Of a DNA stretch of 64,000 bases, positions 36,275-49,035 are shown piece after piece. The translations under genes were made by a program, and so were the position numbers. The stretch is from Archivesica marissinica. Its lineage: Eukaryota; Mollusca; Bivalvia; Venerida; Vesicomyidae. The stretch covers positions 42,560,572 to 42,624,571 of the forward strand of contig CM026403.1 of assembly GCA_014843695.1 (NCBI GenBank), written 5' to 3'. Each line of letters opens with the position of its first letter. Positions within the stretch are counted from its first letter, which is position 1. The notes beneath the pieces are model-generated. The model saw nothing but the letters and a program-made list of their open reading frames with translations, did no database searches and was not told where the DNA came from.

Positions 36275-38029
36275 TGTACTTGAACATTGTTGAAAAATAT
36301 ATAATCAGATTTTGACTAGGTAGTCTTTTTTTCGATTTGTTTTCTTCAAAGTTCCGTTTCTTCCAAACAAAATCATAATGCGAGACTCTAATTTTCTATT
36401 ACCTCCCTTGGCAGATGAAGTCTGATTTATTCCAAAATGTGAATAGGTCCTTTTAGTTAGAATCCTTTGTTTTTACTGTTGTTGCCTAACCAGATGTTGC
36501 TGTATGATAAATGTGATTATATCCAAATATTGTTAATTAACCGATAGCATTGTTTTACAAATAAGTACCCATTGCATTTACTGTATGAGATATGTCGAGA
36601 TCTGTAATTTAAAACTCTTAAGAAGCGATAGTGGAATAAAATTGCTAGCATGTTGTGCAAAGGAAACATCAATAAAAACAGAGGCTAACACTTAATAGGA
36701 GCTATCTACTTTAAGAGAGTATTCAGGGGCAGTAACTGACTGATGTCTCTCATTGCATTGAAATTAACCTGTAGTACGCTGTGAGCAAAATGAGCAGATA
36801 ACAAATGTGGGGGAAAGTTTCTAGGAAAAATAGGATATTATTACACATTTGTTATCTGCTCATTTAGCATACAGCGTGCTAAATGTTAATGTACATACAT
36901 CACTGTTACAATGCTTTATTTTATGCTAATTGATGAATTCTATCAGTGAGATATAATCTATATCTGCATATTTGCAGTGGTGATATAGATTATATCATCA
37001 CTGTATTTTGCCAGACTACTTTTTTTATTATCTCCCTTCCCAATACACTATTCTTGCACTATTACTCTCCCTTTAAATGCTTAGACAACGTGTTATTTAA
37101 TTTTCACCGTTTACCTGGCTTCAATGACACTATTTACCTGTATTATTGTTTTTGTTATGAAACAAATCAAAAGCGAAATACAACTGACAATGTCTCGAAG
37201 TTTGTCACTGCAAATTGTAACAATAAATTCAATAAATTTTTTCATGTATTTTTCCTCGATTCAACTTTAAATTCAAGATAGCGGCATATTTGTGTGCTAC
37301 GCGCTCGTGAAAATATTTGAAATTTTCTCACTTCTCAGTGAGATATATTCCATATTCACTCAAAACAAACAAATATCCTCTATTTATTAAAATGGTTGGC
37401 ATAACAAACACTCATATACAGTCAGCCATCTTGTTTATTTCAACAGGCATATTACTTTAGTAATACTTATTCACAAAATCATCAAAAAACAATTAATTTG
37501 TACATTACGGTTTACAAAATTTAGTATTTAGTATTTTGTACATGGCCATCTTATTGTCTAGGTTTTTACGTAAACAAAATACCGGTAAGCAGCATATTGG
37601 TTGGGGATTAGAGCACAACATTACCTGTCGCATTGAAGCTGGGTTTATGACAATATTTTCAGTCTTTAAACTGTTGTTTATTATTAATACAATATTCTAC
37701 AAATTAGCTGTCCATAACAACTATTTTCAGAAAAGAAACAAAAATTTAAAAAATAAAGTAAAAACACAAACAATTTACACAATGAATTAGTGCAGATGTA
37801 AATGACTGAATGAAGATTATTTGCGATGAACAAACTCAAGATTTTAGTAAGACTAAATCAGACAAAAATGCGAAACCAAATAGAAATGTAAGCATCACTG
37901 AAGGTTGATTGATATCCACCAAACAACAACCCAAATGTCGTCTGCTAGTCCCCACCCTGACCCCATGTGACACTTTTCTGTTGTCCCTGGTTGACAGTTG
38001 TGGCCTGCACATCATTTTGACATGGTGTG
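36275..38029. other. Intron DNA with one fold-back
   Basis: At 36771-36884 arms of about 38 bp pair over AATGAGCAGATAACAAATGT; the outer ends are TAGTACGCTG and CAGCGTGCTA. Otherwise I see no exon. The 111-codon plus-strand frame at 36946-37281 is AT-rich and unlike a coding sequence. Confidence 0.55.
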
Positions 38030-38320
38030 TGTTTTACGTTTAATTTATCGCCTCTATCGGTTGCCCATATGAGAGACGCCTCCTGAAGAGATTAGTCATT
38101 TTAGATTTTTGGAGGATAGTGCAATGATACAGACAGAGACCCATTCCAGAGTCTCCTCTGGTCCTTTACGTGCACGGTGTACAGCACCGACACTAGACCT
38201 CGGTTTAACGTCCCATCTGAAAGACTGTTAATTTTATTAGGGTTAGACGGGGGGGGGATCAAACCTGTGATCCCTGGATTACCAGTTCAGCATGCTACCA
38301 CTGGACTGCAGATCCGTCTG
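38030..38320 (-). mobile_element. SINE family I, full length
   Basis: On the minus strand the head has A-box-like CCAGTGGTAGCATGC and B-box-like GGTTTGATCCC, then a core with GACGTTAAACCGAGGTC and the tail ACCGATAGAGGCGATAAA. It is followed on its 3' side by AAACGTAAAAC. Confidence 0.72.
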
Positions 38321-40053
38321 TATTTTGACATGGAAAACATTTAGTCCATTTTATATTAAAATCTGTCAAGTGGCTAGCAAATGTGACCATAAAGTGTGAT
38401 ATTGACGTTGAACCAACTGGGGCAAAAGTTGCTCTATGAATATATACATGACATGGGGTAATGGATATTAATGCAAATCTTATTTCAAAATCCCTGAAGC
38501 GGATTAAAGAGATATGCAGCAGATATAAGCAATACTGTTCATGTCGATAGACCTCTGTGTGACCTTGACCTGACTTTGAACCAATCAGATTGAAACATGC
38601 TCTCTGCCAATCAATAGAAGCAAATTAATTCATGATCCTTTAAGTGGCTTAGAGAGGACACAACTATTGAGCATACGACATTTGACTTCTAAACGTGACC
38701 TTTGACCTGTTCAGTTTGACCATGACCCAACCTGGTTAAGATTTAACTGCATATTATAATTCATATAGTGAATATTTGTACCACATTATTCCAATAATTC
38801 TTTAAAAGAATTAATAGACATGAAGCACATTGCGGACAGATGGGCCAGACAACAGATGAGGTGACTACAAAACAACCCACTCTAAGTTGAGTTTGCGAGG
38901 GGACAAAAATGATACCAAGCAAACTAAAACAGCACAGGTAAAGGAATAACTGATTATGTACAACAACTTCTACAATAGATGGTAACTTCTATATACGTTG
39001 CTACATTTACAAACAAAATCTATGTGCGTTTCATTAAATGGCAGAACGGGTGCAAGACGAATGTACACTTTTTGTTTCCACAGATTTTACATTTTCTACG
39101 TCTACAAGTATTACAGACATAACGGCTATATGAAAATCAAAGATCTACTTTCATAATCCACAAATGATAAGATTCTTTCACTCAATGTTCAAGTATTGTT
39201 TTACTGAAGAGTTGTTTGTTTCTAAATGTTACCTCAGTCAGCTTCAACGCAAATAAAAACAAGGATATGATAAGCGAATGAATCGGTCAATGTTTCTAAA
39301 TATATTCTATCCACGAAGGACTTGATTGACGATACATGATGGTAGGCACAAGGACAAAGCTTACGTTTCACATGTTGCACGTGTTTCACAAATACATACA
39401 ATATTGACAACAACAAGTACATTCAACTAAGCTTTACAATAATCTAGCAGAGATAATGGTGTACTACACATTTGGCCGACAAAAATAAAGTTAAAATATG
39501 CGTAGTGTCAAACTGACAACATCGAAAACAAAATAGGAGTATGTAAACATTACAATGCCGAATGGATATATATGTAAACTTTAAACTTATGCTAAGAAAG
39601 AAAAATGTACAAAGGAATATTGAGAAATTCATTGCAAGTGCACAAAAACAGCTCTTTGACAAACTTAAGACTTTGAGATAGATTTATATCTGCAAGGATA
39701 TTAAAGAATTCAGTTTGATGTAACAAAGAAAATCCTAAAATAATCCAAGCGCACAGCCAAAGGGCATATAGCTTGAATGACAAAGTTTTTGATATTGAAA
39801 AAAGTCAGATATGTTATCTCAATGTACGTCTTAATCCATAAAGTATTTGAGATGAAGAAATTATGACCGAACAAATTGTGTTCTGCGATCTCCCCCCACC
39901 CCAAATAAAAATGGTGAGATAAAAATATGTTCCAAATGATCTTGCAAATTAAAACAAAAACGACTGTACATGTACACCGAGAGATTGAGTATAGTTCTAA
40001 TGGTGCAGGTGGTTTTCAGATAACTAAATACTTTTCTCTCTTTGTAATCTATG
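38321..40053. other. Intron DNA without recognised feature
   Basis: AT-rich, with loose GACCTTGACC-type repeats near 38560-38720. No exon found. Confidence 0.45.
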
Positions 40054-40259
40054 CTAACCCTTTCAACACCACATACCTATAAATAGGCTTACAAAAACTA
40101 GATCCAAGATCTGCACTTTTTGCCAATAATATTACTATTTTTAGACAAAATGACCCATTTTGATATATGAACTGGTCCAAATGTAATTTTCTTTTAATTT
40201 ATTGGTCTAAAAATATCATGGACCAGTCCATGTGAGTTACTTGGTGTTGAATGGGTTAA
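40054..40259. mobile_element. TTAA-type MITE, variant 1, internally deleted (206 bp)
   Basis: CTAACCCTTTCAACACC to TTGAATGGGTTAA. The central palindrome is deleted. It sits just downstream of the exon at 40365-40432. Confidence 0.7.
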
Positions 40260-40364
40260 TGTTCAAATACACAAATAATTGTCTGAGCCTAGGAGATTAG
40301 CAACTATGATACATGAGATATGATAATGTAAGTGGGTGGGGTAATTAATGAGACTAACACTTAC

Positions 40365-40432
40365 CATATTTGCTTTTTCCTCATTAAGTTGTTGAGATCT
40401 ATCTTGACTTTCTTTTAATTGTCTTTGTAGAT
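40365..40432 (-). CDS. Coiled-coil gene, exon g (22 codons + 2 nt)
   Basis: The donor is ATG|GTAAGT. The acceptor is placed at AATTATAG|AT because exon f leaves one base: G plus AT makes Asp, giving an Asp-Leu-Gln join. The peptide is LQRQLKESQDRSQQLNEEK followed by ANM. The open frame extends a little further upstream (RTFEII), so a start at 40451 is the alternative, but it would not fit exon f. Confidence 0.76.
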
Positions 40433-40555
40433 CTATAATTTCAAAAGTTCTCTCCATAATAATCAATCATATCTGCAAAATCCACCATGTAAAGGCAAAA
40501 CAAGATTTCCATTCACCGGTGGTCTCTCGGAACAGGTCAACTATGTATTTGAGCG

Positions 40556-40622
40556 TGTATTTTACGCTTATTTATCGTTGCTACTAGTTACCCATATGAG
40601 CGACGACTCCTGAAGAGAAATT
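40556..40622 (-). mobile_element. SINE family I, tail fragment
   Basis: On the minus strand it ends with TAGTAGCAACGATAAATAAG, as in 10690 and 38030. Confidence 0.5.
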
Positions 40623-40894
40623 CACGACACAATATAGATTATATTTGCTGCGGAAACAGACAGCCCGGCATAGTGGCATCAATAGGTATCGATATCCTCT
40701 GACTCACAACAAGTGTTAGGTCTAACAGCGACAAGCATCTCCAGCTAAAGTCTCATCAGAAATAAGAACCATCACACGTATGTATACCAAGCTATATATA
40801 TATATATATATATATACTAGCAGTGCCATGGCAAAACTACTACAATATTTAACATTAAATTCACAACAGCTGTTTGTACAGTCTGGCAGGCGTA

Positions 40895-42300
40895 AAAAGC
40901 CCCCCCCCCCCCTGCTTATATAGTCAACAGCAGTAAAAAGTCCCCCTGCTTATATAGTCAACAGTAGTAAAACAAGTACCCCCTGCTTATATAGTCAACA
41001 GCAGTAAAACAAGTCCTCCCTGCTTATATAGTCAACAGTAGTAAAACAAGTCCTCCCTGCTTATATAGTCAACAGCAGTAAAAAGTCCTTCCTGCTTATA
41101 TAGTCAACAGTAGTAAAAAGTCCCCCCTGCTTATATAGTCAACAGCAGTAAAAAGTCCTTCCTGCTTATATAGTCAACAGTAGTAAAACAAGTCCCCCCT
41201 GCTTATATAGTCAACAGTAGTAAAACAAGTCCCCCCTGCTTATATAGTCAATAGCAGTAAATCGTCCCCCCTGTTTATATAGTCAACAGTAGTAAACCAA
41301 GTCCTCCCTGCTTATATAGTCAACAGTAGTAAAACAAGTCCTCCCTGCTTATATAGTTAACAGTAGTAAAACAAGTCCTCCCTGCTTATATAGTCAACAG
41401 TAGTAAAACAAGTCCTCCCTGCTTATATAGTCAACAGTAGTAAAACAAGTCCCCCCTGCTTATATAGTCAACAGTAGCAAAACAAGTCCTCCCTGCTTAT
41501 ATAGTCAACAGTAGTAAAACAAGTCCCCACTGCTTATATAGTCAACAGTAGTAAAACAAGTCCTCCCTGCTTATATAGTCAACAGTAGTAAAACAAGTCC
41601 CCCCTGGTTATATAGTCAACAGTAGTAAAACAAGTCCTCCCTGCTTATATAGTCAACAGTAGTAAAAAGTCCTCCCTGCTTATATAGTCAACAGTAGTAA
41701 AACAAGTCTTCCCTGCTTATATAGTCAACAGTAGTAAAACAAGCCCCCTGCTTATATAGTCAACAGTAGTAAAACAAGTCCTCCCTGCTTATATAGTCAA
41801 CAGTAGTAAAACAAGTCCTCCTGCTTATATAGTCAACAGTAGTAAAACAAGTCCTCCCTGCTTATATAGTCAACAGTAGTAAAAAGTCCTCCCTGCTTAT
41901 ATAGTCAACAGTAGTAAAACGAAGTCCTCCCTGCTTATATAGTCAACAGTAGTTAAAACAAGTTCCCCCCTGCTTATATAGTCAACAAGGTAGCGAAAAA
42001 CAAGTCCTCCCTGCTTATATAGTCAACAGTAGTAAAACAAGTCCTCCCTGCTTATATAGTCAACAGTAGTAAAACAAGTCCTCCCTGCTTATATAGTCAA
42101 CAGTAGTAAAAAGTCCTCCCTGCTTATATAGTCAACAGTAGTAAAACAAGTCCTCCCTGCTTATATAGTTCAACATGTAAAACAAGTCCCCACTGCTTTA
42201 TATAGTCAACAGTAGTCAAAACAAGTCCTCCCTGTGCTTAATAGTTCAACAGTAGTAAAATCAAGGTTCCCCCCTGCTGTATATAGTCAACAGTAGAAAA
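40895..42300. repeat. 37/33-bp minisatellite, about 38 copies
   Basis: The unit joins TCCTCCCTGCTTATATAGTC to AACAGTAGTAAAACAAG; shorter units lack ACAA. The copies after about 41930 carry many single-base indels, marking the start of the noisy block. It continues after the second gap at 48036-48370. A TA microsatellite lies just before it (40795-40816). Confidence 0.9.
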
Positions 42301-42330
42301 AGCTTATAATTTATAGTGTACGGGTGTTAT

Positions 42331-42640
42331 AAACCGTCTCCGGGCTAGTGGTAAGGGGTCCATCTACGGAGGCTGGGAGGTCGAAGGTGTTCGAATCTTG
42401 TCAGGGGTTTGTTCTGATATTACCGGCTTGGTGAGCCGCAAGCTAGTTAAATAATGGTTACGTTGCCTACAGACTGGCGCCTGCTACAAGAATAGGATTC
42501 GGGAAGAGATGTTCATAAAAAGAGGTGTATCATAAGTCAAATATTTGACTGGTCCGTCTTTAGATTAATTTGGGGTGACACTTTTATAATAAACATAATC
42601 ATCTTTTTCTCAGTGTTGTTATAATTACTATTGATGTTCA
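42331..42640 (+). mobile_element. SINE family IV, noisy assembly copy
   Basis: It matches 48401-48665 with scattered indels. The A-box is damaged (GGGCTAGTGGTAAGG). Confidence 0.6.
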
Positions 42641-43031
42641 CTAGCTGGATCAGAATTATGTTTAGTGTGGGTGCTTAGCGGTTTTAGGTAGTCTTTGAGG
42701 TTGTCAGATTCTATTTTCTATTTTATTGTGAAAACTTGATGTGCTGAAATAGATATGCTTTTCCTGGGGTAGGCTAGCCGCTTCCTATGTGGGTCAACCT
42801 GGTACTATAGCAATGTGTGATGTTTGCCTTGTTTCAGCACCTACATACGTGCCTTTGTGTACCAATGTATTGGGACACATGAGACGTTTTTCGTCTTCGA
42901 TTCCAATATCCGACTCCTATCTTCATGGCTGCCGTTTGTGATTGCTTTGCTTGGCGGCAATAACATGCATGTTTCGAATTGCTGTTCTGGTGTCATATAC
43001 CTAAAATGTGGGTTTTTATGATATGGCTTAC

Positions 43032-43116
43032 CAGAATGTTTGTGATCTTGAGATCGTACATCAAGAGATAGATTGTTACGTGAAAACCTCATTGGTTTTT
43101 AGCTTGTCAGTTAACT
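43032..43116 (-). pseudogene. Corrupted assembly copy of exon f
   Basis: This matches the exon at 49036-49119 but with several single-base indels and substitutions. It is 85 bp, one longer, and reads out of frame (TTCACGTAAC where the clean copy has TTCAGTAAC). The donor is GTAAGC. The surrounding sequence is noisy in the same way, so raw-read error is more likely than a true pseudo-exon. Confidence 0.6.
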
Positions 43117-44574
43117 CTGAATTGAAAATTGAAACAATTTTATTTGTTAGTGTATATTTGTATAGTGAGAAATAGTGCCATAAATTAATGCTATAGAAAC
43201 AACACATGGTCCGGACATATCTAAGAAATCCTGGGGAGGCCATGCAGGATTGGAAAATCTAAGAAGTCTGTGTATTAGCCACTGCGGGATTTGGATCATT
43301 ATTTCCTACGGAGTTCACTGGGCTGTCTTTGTTTAAGAGCCTATGCCTCCCCATGTGTCCCGAGACATATCTAAGACAGGCCTGCCAGGCGAGAGCGGAC
43401 GATATGGGTCTGGACTATATCTACAGACATCTTATTTGCGGGCAGACATTCCCGCCTTTAGTGGCCTATTATCCAGGTATAACTAAACCGAAGTCCAGGT
43501 GGAGAGCCACGCAGGTCTCAGACTATTATTCTAGATAGTCTATGGGTTTGACCCGAGACACATCTGCTACTTGTCTTTTTTGTGTTCAGACAATGCTATT
43601 AGATTATTTGCTCCCTGTGGGAGCCAGCCTTCTATCGCTCTTGGGTCCAAGTATTTATATATATATATGATTTCCCGTTCTGGGGAGTAGTCTCACGCAG
43701 GGCCAGGCCTACAGTCTATGAATTTTTGGTCAGCGTGCGGAGTCCACTCCCCGATATGGGCCTATCCGACAATACATCTTAATCCTTGCATATCGTCCCT
43801 GGGGTACGAGACCCGCCTTTCCAGTTGTGCCAGCTACTACACTTTCTAAGAATCTACCGGATGGATGACGCAAGCTAGACCGCCACCCGGACATATCTAA
43901 AGTCCATCAGCTCCTTGGTGATTTGTTAGTTCTAAGCAGTGTGCCATTGCCACACTTATTATATTAGATACGCTCTGTGGGCCTAACGGCTCGAGACATT
44001 TAAAATCCTTAAAAAGAAGTCCTGGAGAGTCCACTTCGCCCCAGTTGGCCAGAACTAGATGTATACGACCCCCCAGTCCTGGGGAGAGCCTACGCCCCCA
44101 GGCCGTGGTTATATATCTACATGATAGTCAGGCCGCCGAGTAGCCACAATTATGTGTGTTTTTCCGGCCTATATTTATTACCCAGCATACCCGTCCCTGG
44201 GGAGATGTTTTCACGCTTCCCCCTTAGGGTTCTACCTCGGAATATACTCTAAGATTTTCGTCCTCGTGGGTAGAGTTCGACGCGGCCGTACCTTTCTATA
44301 CTCAGAAGTACAGGGTGTAGAACGACGCTCAGTGGTGCCTCGGATTATCCACACTTCTTCTATAGCACAGTCCCTGGGCCGAGAGCACCACTGCCAGGTC
44401 CCGGACTCTCCCCTCCCTCTTCTCCCTTCCCTTCCCCTCTTCCCCCCTTTCCCCCCCCCATACTACGAATTGCCAAGTCCTGGGGAGAGTTATCCATCGC
44501 ATTCGGCTGGACATATTGAAGAAGTCCTGCCGTCCGTCGCACCCGTCATGTTTGAGAGCCACTGTCCAGGGCAG

Positions 44575-46140
44575 GAAACCTATCTAACGAATACGGGGAG
44601 AAACACGCAGGGCCAGACATATCTAAGAAGTGGGGAGCCAGGCCGGTCGAGACATATCTAAGAGCCGGGGAATAGCCAAAACAGGACCAGACATATCTAA
44701 GAAGTCCGGGAGCAGGTCGAGACATATCTAAGAAGGCCGGGGAGAGCACGAAGGGCAGGACATATCTACGAAGTCCTGGGGATAGCAACGGGCAGGACCA
44801 GGACATATCTAAGAAGTCCTGGGGAGAGCCACGCAGGGCCAGAATATCTAAGAATCCCGGGGAACAGGTCGAGACTATCTAAGAAGTCTGGGGAACAGGT
44901 CGAGAGCATATCTAAGAAGTACTGGGAGAGCCACGCCGGGGCGGACATATCTAAGAGTCCGGGAGAGCAACAACAGGGCCAGACATATCTAAGAGTCCTG
45001 GGTGAGGACACGCAAGGGCCGGACATATCTAAGAAGGCCCCAGGAGAGCCAAGCAGGTGAGACATATATAAGAAGTCCTGGGGAGAGCCACGCCAGGGGC
45101 CAGGCCATATCTAAGAAGGCCGGGGAGAGCCACCGCAGGCCAGACAATTCTAAGAAATCCTGGGGATGAGCCACGCAGGGTCCCCGGACATATCTAAGTC
45201 CTGGGGAGAGCCAGCAGGGCCGGAAATCTAAGTCCTGGGGGAGCCACGCAGGGCAGACATTCTAAGTCCCTTAGGGAGAGCAACACAGGTCCGGTCATAT
45301 CTAAGAAGTCCTGGGAGGAGGCTACGCAGGTTAGCTCATATCTAGAAGTCCTGGGGTGAAGCCACGCCAGGCCCCCGGACATATCTAAGAAGTCTGGGAG
45401 AGCCACGAGGGCCGGACTATATCGAAGAAGTCCTGGGGGAGAGCACGCAGGTCGGGACTATCTAAGAAATCCTGGGGAGAGCACGCAGGGCATGGACATA
45501 TCTAAGAAGTCATGGGGAGAGCCACCAAGGGCCAGACATATTAAGAAGTCCCGGGGGGTGGGAGGGAGGGATAGCCACGCGGGCTGGGACATATAAGAAT
45601 AATGGGGGATAGCCACCAGGGCCAGACATATCTAAGCAAAGTCCCGGGGGATAGCCACGGCAGGGCCGGACATATCTAAGAAGCCTGGGATAGCCAACAG
45701 GGACAGACTATCTAGAAGTTCACGGGAGAGCCAGCCAGGGCCAGACATATCTAGAAGTCTCCCGGGGAGATAGCCAAACAGGGGCCAGGAAACATCTAGA
45801 AGGCATGGGTGAGAGCCACGCAGGGCGGGACATATTAAGTCTGGGGAGAGAGCCACGCAGGGCCGGACATATCTAAGTCCTGGGGAGAGCCACGCTAGGG
45901 CCGGACATATTCTAAGTCCTGGGGAGAGCCACGCAGCGTCCGGACTATCTAAGAAGTCCTGGGGAGAGCCACGCAGGTACGGGACATTATCTAAGAGTCC
46001 TGGGGAGAGCCACGCAGGTCCGGACATATCTAAGAAGTCCTGGGGAGAGCCACGCAGGTCCGGACATATCTAAGAAGTCCTGGGGAGAGCCACGCAGGTC
46101 CGGACATATCTAAGAAATCCTGGGGAGAGCCACGCAGGGC
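44575..46140. repeat. 40-bp minisatellite, noisy copy
   Basis: The unit joins ACATATCTAAGAAGTCCTGG to GGAGAGCCACGCAGGGCCGG. Most units are damaged by indels until about 45930, where they become clean. Confidence 0.85.
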
Positions 46141-46227
46141 TGGACATATCTAAGAAGTCCCAATTTTATAGTAACGAAAAATTCACCACTATTACAAGCA
46201 AATGAAGAACATGATGTTGGTGTGACT

Positions 46228-46354
46228 AGCCTCGAACCCAGCCAGAAACCACACTGTCTCTTCTCTCTACTTTACGGCGATGGATTTCATCTCGAACGAG
46301 GTGAGGTCTATAGCGACTAAGCTAATGTGTAAGAACTGGTTTCGCAATTAATCT
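46228..46354 (+). mobile_element. SINE family III, diverged copy (assembly copy 1)
   Basis: CTCGAACCCAGCC, CTCTTCTCTCTACTTTACGG and GATGGATTTCATCTCGAACG correspond to the family core. The same copy is at 51812-51938. Confidence 0.55.
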
Positions 46355-46370
46355 AATATACATTTGTACG

Positions 46371-46832
46371 TACAGTCGACATCCATTATGTAGAATTCCG
46401 GGGGAACGAACAAAATAATTTGACATAATCGAAGTTTGACGTAACGAAATTGTATATAAACGGAGCCAGTTGTATGTAAAATTATAGTGTCTGAAACAGG
46501 ACTTTGATCCTGCTTCGAGATAACCGGAATTGTAAGTTTGACATAATCGAAGTTTGACGTAACGAAATTCAATATAAACGGAGCCAGTTGTATGTACACT
46601 TAGAGTGTCTGAAACAGGACTTTGATCCTGCTTCGAGATAACCGGAGAATTCGCCATAACCGACTTTGACATAACCGAAGTTTGACGTAACGAAATTGTA
46701 TATAAACGGAGCCAGTTATATGTAAAATGATAGTGTCTGAAACGGGACTTTGATCCGACTTCGAGATAACCAGAGAATTCGCCATAACCGACTTTGACAT
46801 AACCGACTTTGACATAACGGATGTAGAATGTA
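46371..46832. mobile_element. TA-flanked MITE with internal 128-bp repeats (assembly copy 1)
   Basis: TACAGTCGACATCCATTATG at the left pairs with CATAACGGATGTAGAATGTA at the right. Inside are about three repeats containing TTTGACGTAACGAAATTG. It corresponds to 51956-52555, which has four repeats. Confidence 0.65.
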
Positions 46833-46854
46833 ATATACAAGTATAAGTAAATAC

Positions 46855-46912
46855 CTTCAAAGTTGTATTGTAGCTTTTCTTGTTTGTTACTTCTTGATTC
46901 AAGTTCATCTTT
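46855..46912 (-). CDS. Second assembly copy of exon e
   Basis: Same 58 bases, frame and splice sites as the exon at 52578-52635. It lies in the block that precedes the 1-kb N run and that repeats after it. It should not be counted as a separate exon unless the duplication is shown to be real. Confidence 0.6.
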
Positions 46913-47035
46913 CTAATAACATAGAACACAATATGGTGAGAAAGCGCGCGGTCGCATCCTTAAATGGTATTATTTAACCCATTTCATTCTGGATACACTT
47001 AAAGGCTTTTGCAAACAACATAGATCAATATGATC

Positions 47036-48035
47036 NNNNNNNNNNNNNNNNNNNNNNNNNNNNNNNNNNNNNNNNNNNNNNNNNNNNNNNNNNNNNNNNN
47101 NNNNNNNNNNNNNNNNNNNNNNNNNNNNNNNNNNNNNNNNNNNNNNNNNNNNNNNNNNNNNNNNNNNNNNNNNNNNNNNNNNNNNNNNNNNNNNNNNNNN
47201 NNNNNNNNNNNNNNNNNNNNNNNNNNNNNNNNNNNNNNNNNNNNNNNNNNNNNNNNNNNNNNNNNNNNNNNNNNNNNNNNNNNNNNNNNNNNNNNNNNNN
47301 NNNNNNNNNNNNNNNNNNNNNNNNNNNNNNNNNNNNNNNNNNNNNNNNNNNNNNNNNNNNNNNNNNNNNNNNNNNNNNNNNNNNNNNNNNNNNNNNNNNN
47401 NNNNNNNNNNNNNNNNNNNNNNNNNNNNNNNNNNNNNNNNNNNNNNNNNNNNNNNNNNNNNNNNNNNNNNNNNNNNNNNNNNNNNNNNNNNNNNNNNNNN
47501 NNNNNNNNNNNNNNNNNNNNNNNNNNNNNNNNNNNNNNNNNNNNNNNNNNNNNNNNNNNNNNNNNNNNNNNNNNNNNNNNNNNNNNNNNNNNNNNNNNNN
47601 NNNNNNNNNNNNNNNNNNNNNNNNNNNNNNNNNNNNNNNNNNNNNNNNNNNNNNNNNNNNNNNNNNNNNNNNNNNNNNNNNNNNNNNNNNNNNNNNNNNN
47701 NNNNNNNNNNNNNNNNNNNNNNNNNNNNNNNNNNNNNNNNNNNNNNNNNNNNNNNNNNNNNNNNNNNNNNNNNNNNNNNNNNNNNNNNNNNNNNNNNNNN
47801 NNNNNNNNNNNNNNNNNNNNNNNNNNNNNNNNNNNNNNNNNNNNNNNNNNNNNNNNNNNNNNNNNNNNNNNNNNNNNNNNNNNNNNNNNNNNNNNNNNNN
47901 NNNNNNNNNNNNNNNNNNNNNNNNNNNNNNNNNNNNNNNNNNNNNNNNNNNNNNNNNNNNNNNNNNNNNNNNNNNNNNNNNNNNNNNNNNNNNNNNNNNN
48001 NNNNNNNNNNNNNNNNNNNNNNNNNNNNNNNNNNN
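47036..48035. other. Assembly gap, exactly 1,000 N
   Basis: Sequence before the gap ends inside the MITE that starts at 46974. The same MITE is complete at 52697-52946, and the whole preceding block recurs after the gap, so the gap probably joins two overlapping contig ends. Confidence 0.95.
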
Positions 48036-48370
48036 AGTAAAACAAGTCCCCCCTGCTTATATAGTCAACAGTAGCAAAACAAGTCCTCCCTGCTTATATA
48101 GTCAACAGTAGTAAAACAAGTCCTCCCTGCTTATATAGTCAACAGTAGTAAAACAAGTCCTCCCTGCTTATATAGTCAACAGTAGTAAAAAGTCCTCCCT
48201 GCTTATATAGTCAACAGTAGTAAAACAAGTCCTCCCTGCTTATATAGTCAACAGTAGTAAAACAAGTCCCCCCTGCTTATATAGTCAACAGTAGCAAAAC
48301 AAGTCCTCCCTGCTTATATAGTCAACAGTAGTAAAACAAGTTCCCCCCTGCTTATATAGTCAACAGTAGA
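48036..48370. repeat. 37/33-bp minisatellite, continuation
   Basis: Nine clean units of the array seen at 40895-42300, ending in the same AGTAGAAAAAGCTTATAA boundary as 42290. Confidence 0.9.
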
Positions 48371-48400
48371 AAAAGCTTATAATTTATAGTGTACGGGTGT

Positions 48401-48665
48401 TATCATAACCGTCTCCGTGGCCTAGTGGTTAAGGCGTCCATCTACGGAGCTGGAGGTCGAAGGTTCGAATCTTGTCAGGGGTTTGTTCTGATATTACCGC
48501 TTGGTGAGCCGCAAGCTAGTTAAATAATGGTTACCGATTGCCTACCAGCCTGGCGCCTGGCATACAAGCATAGGATTCGGGAAGTACTGATGTTCATAAA
48601 AAGAGGTGTCTCATAAGTCAAAATTGACTGGCCCTTTAAATAAGGGGTGACACTATAATAAACAA
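48401..48665 (+). mobile_element. SINE family IV, clean copy
   Basis: The tRNA-like head has A-box TGGCCTAGTGGTTAAGGCG and B-box GGTTCGAATC, with a CCGCAAGCTAGTTAAATAAT core. The stem pairing is too poor for a working tRNA gene, so SINE is the better call. Confidence 0.72.
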
Positions 48666-49035
48666 ACACTTTTACCATCAGTGGTATAATACATTGATGA
48701 TCACTAGTCTAGATCAGCATTATGTTTAGGTGGTGCAGCGGTAGAGCAGTCAGATTCTATTTTCTATTTATGTGAAACACCTTGAGGCGACATAGATATG
48801 CTTTCCTGGGTAGGCTTAGCCGCCCTATGTGGTCAACCGGTACTAAGCAATGTGTGAGGTGCCTTGCTCCAGCACACTACATACGTGCCGTGACCAAGTA
48901 TTGACCCAGAGACCGCTCGATTCCAAATCCGACTCTCTACCATGGCTGCCGTTGTGATTGCTTTGCTATGGCGCAATAACACTGCAGGTTCGAAGCCTGG
49001 CATATACCTATATAAATGGTATGATATGGACTTAC

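Larger units (their letters stand above)
42180..46140. other. Low-quality duplicate of 48.3-51.7 kb
   Basis: The order of features matches the later block (37-bp array, SINE IV, exon f, 40-bp array) but single-base indels are dense. Stretches at 43300-44570, including a C/T run at 44399-44460, have no clean counterpart. This looks like uncorrected long-read sequence. Confidence 0.75.

Noticed and set aside
36946..37281. 111-codon plus-strand frame
   Set aside because: AT-rich, low-complexity composition with no splice sites or recognised motif.
44152..44661. 169-codon plus-strand frame
   Set aside because: It lies in the error-rich block and includes a C/T run and parts of the 40-bp repeat.
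48401..48475. Functional tRNA gene
   Set aside because: A- and B-boxes are present but the arms do not fold into a proper cloverleaf, and a second copy and long SINE body follow.
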